Source of the DNA: Porticoccus sp002341315
GTDB lineage: Bacteria > Pseudomonadota > Gammaproteobacteria > Pseudomonadales > Porticoccaceae
NCBI RefSeq assembly: GCF_047634355.1
Contig: NZ_JBLIAL010000012.1
DNA length: 64,000 bases
Reading direction: 5' to 3' (one strand)
Below, one piece after another: positions 63,911-64,000 of the stretch. A program made the translations under genes and the position numbers. Each line of letters starts with the position of its first letter. Position 1 is the first letter of the stretch. A model generated the notes under the pieces. The model was not told the origin of the DNA. It made no database searches and saw nothing but the letters and a program-made list of their open reading frames with translations.

Positions 63911-64000
63911 ATGGCCCGTACAACCAAGCCCCTCACCAATACCGAAGTCAGTCAGGCAAAGCCTAAGGCCAAGGTTTACTCTCTTTCCGATGGGGGTGGC
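63911..64000 (+). CDS. tyrosine integrase, N-terminus only (window edge)
   Basis: Thirty codons are visible: MARTTKPLTNTEVSQAKPKA continuing to a SDGGG at the edge. This is the N-terminal arm-binding (DUF4102) domain of P4-type tyrosine integrases, which insert elements at tRNA or tmRNA 3' ends. The catalytic part is outside the window. Position behind ssrA and the repeats before it fit an integrated element. Confidence 0.85.
   Translation, partial: MARTTKPLTNTEVSQAKPKAKVYSLSDGGG

Overview
The window looks like chromosomal DNA of a free-living, probably marine or aquatic gammaproteobacterium close to the Pseudomonadales/Cellvibrionales side of the class. The evidence is gene order and RNA genes rather than any database match. 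It has dnaK-dnaJ-dapB-carA-carB-greA, ftsH-folP-glmM-tpiA-secG-tRNA-Leu, tRNA-fMet-rimP-nusA-infB-rbfA-truB-rpsO-pnp, and recN-fur-bamE-ratB-ratA-smpB-ssrA. The tmRNA carries the tag ANDDNYALAA, the type I know from Pseudomonas. I cannot name a genus. No rRNA, CRISPR array or complete insertion sequence was seen.

Layout. 1-14 kb is a mixed region of small metabolic and accessory genes: two SlyD-type isomerases, rimO, a ketone-body/3-hydroxybutyrate module (3-hydroxybutyrate dehydrogenase, both subunits of a 3-oxoacid CoA-transferase and a divergent LysR regulator), YceI, YaeQ, a flavoprotein, PpnP, SprT, a PHP phosphoesterase, a cupin and an outer-membrane porin. 14-23 kb is the cell-wall and lipoate block on the minus strand: mrdA-rodA-mltB-rlpA-dacA-ybeD-lipB-lipA, followed by an ATPase-only ABC gene. 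23-32 kb is the transcription/translation block from tRNA-fMet to pnp.

32-38 kb is a variable slot between two tRNA genes. It holds a phosphoethanolamine transferase, a small lipoprotein, the agmatine-to-putrescine pair aguA-aguB and djlA. 38-45 kb runs secG-tpiA-glmM-folP-ftsH-rlmE, with yhbY diverging. 45-55 kb holds greA-carB-carA, dapB, dnaJ, dnaK and grpE. 55-63.7 kb holds recN, a few unknown small genes, a diguanylate cyclase, fur, bamE, ratB/ratA, a sodium-coupled transporter, smpB and tmRNA. The last 90 bases are the start of a tyrosine integrase right behind the tmRNA gene, so a mobile element probably begins at the right edge.

The most interesting signals are mainly regulatory. There is a strong promoter plus Rho-independent hairpin in the carA leader, which is a candidate attenuator. 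A PmrA/BasR-like box sits at the -35 position of the phosphoethanolamine transferase gene. Matched heat-shock promoters precede grpE and dnaK. A three-hairpin leader with a terminator-like end lies just in front of the initiator tRNA, and that tRNA has an unusual U1-U72 mismatch. Other oddities are a run of ten G in mrdA, a Fur protein with no cysteine, and an inverted/direct repeat cluster in front of the integrase.
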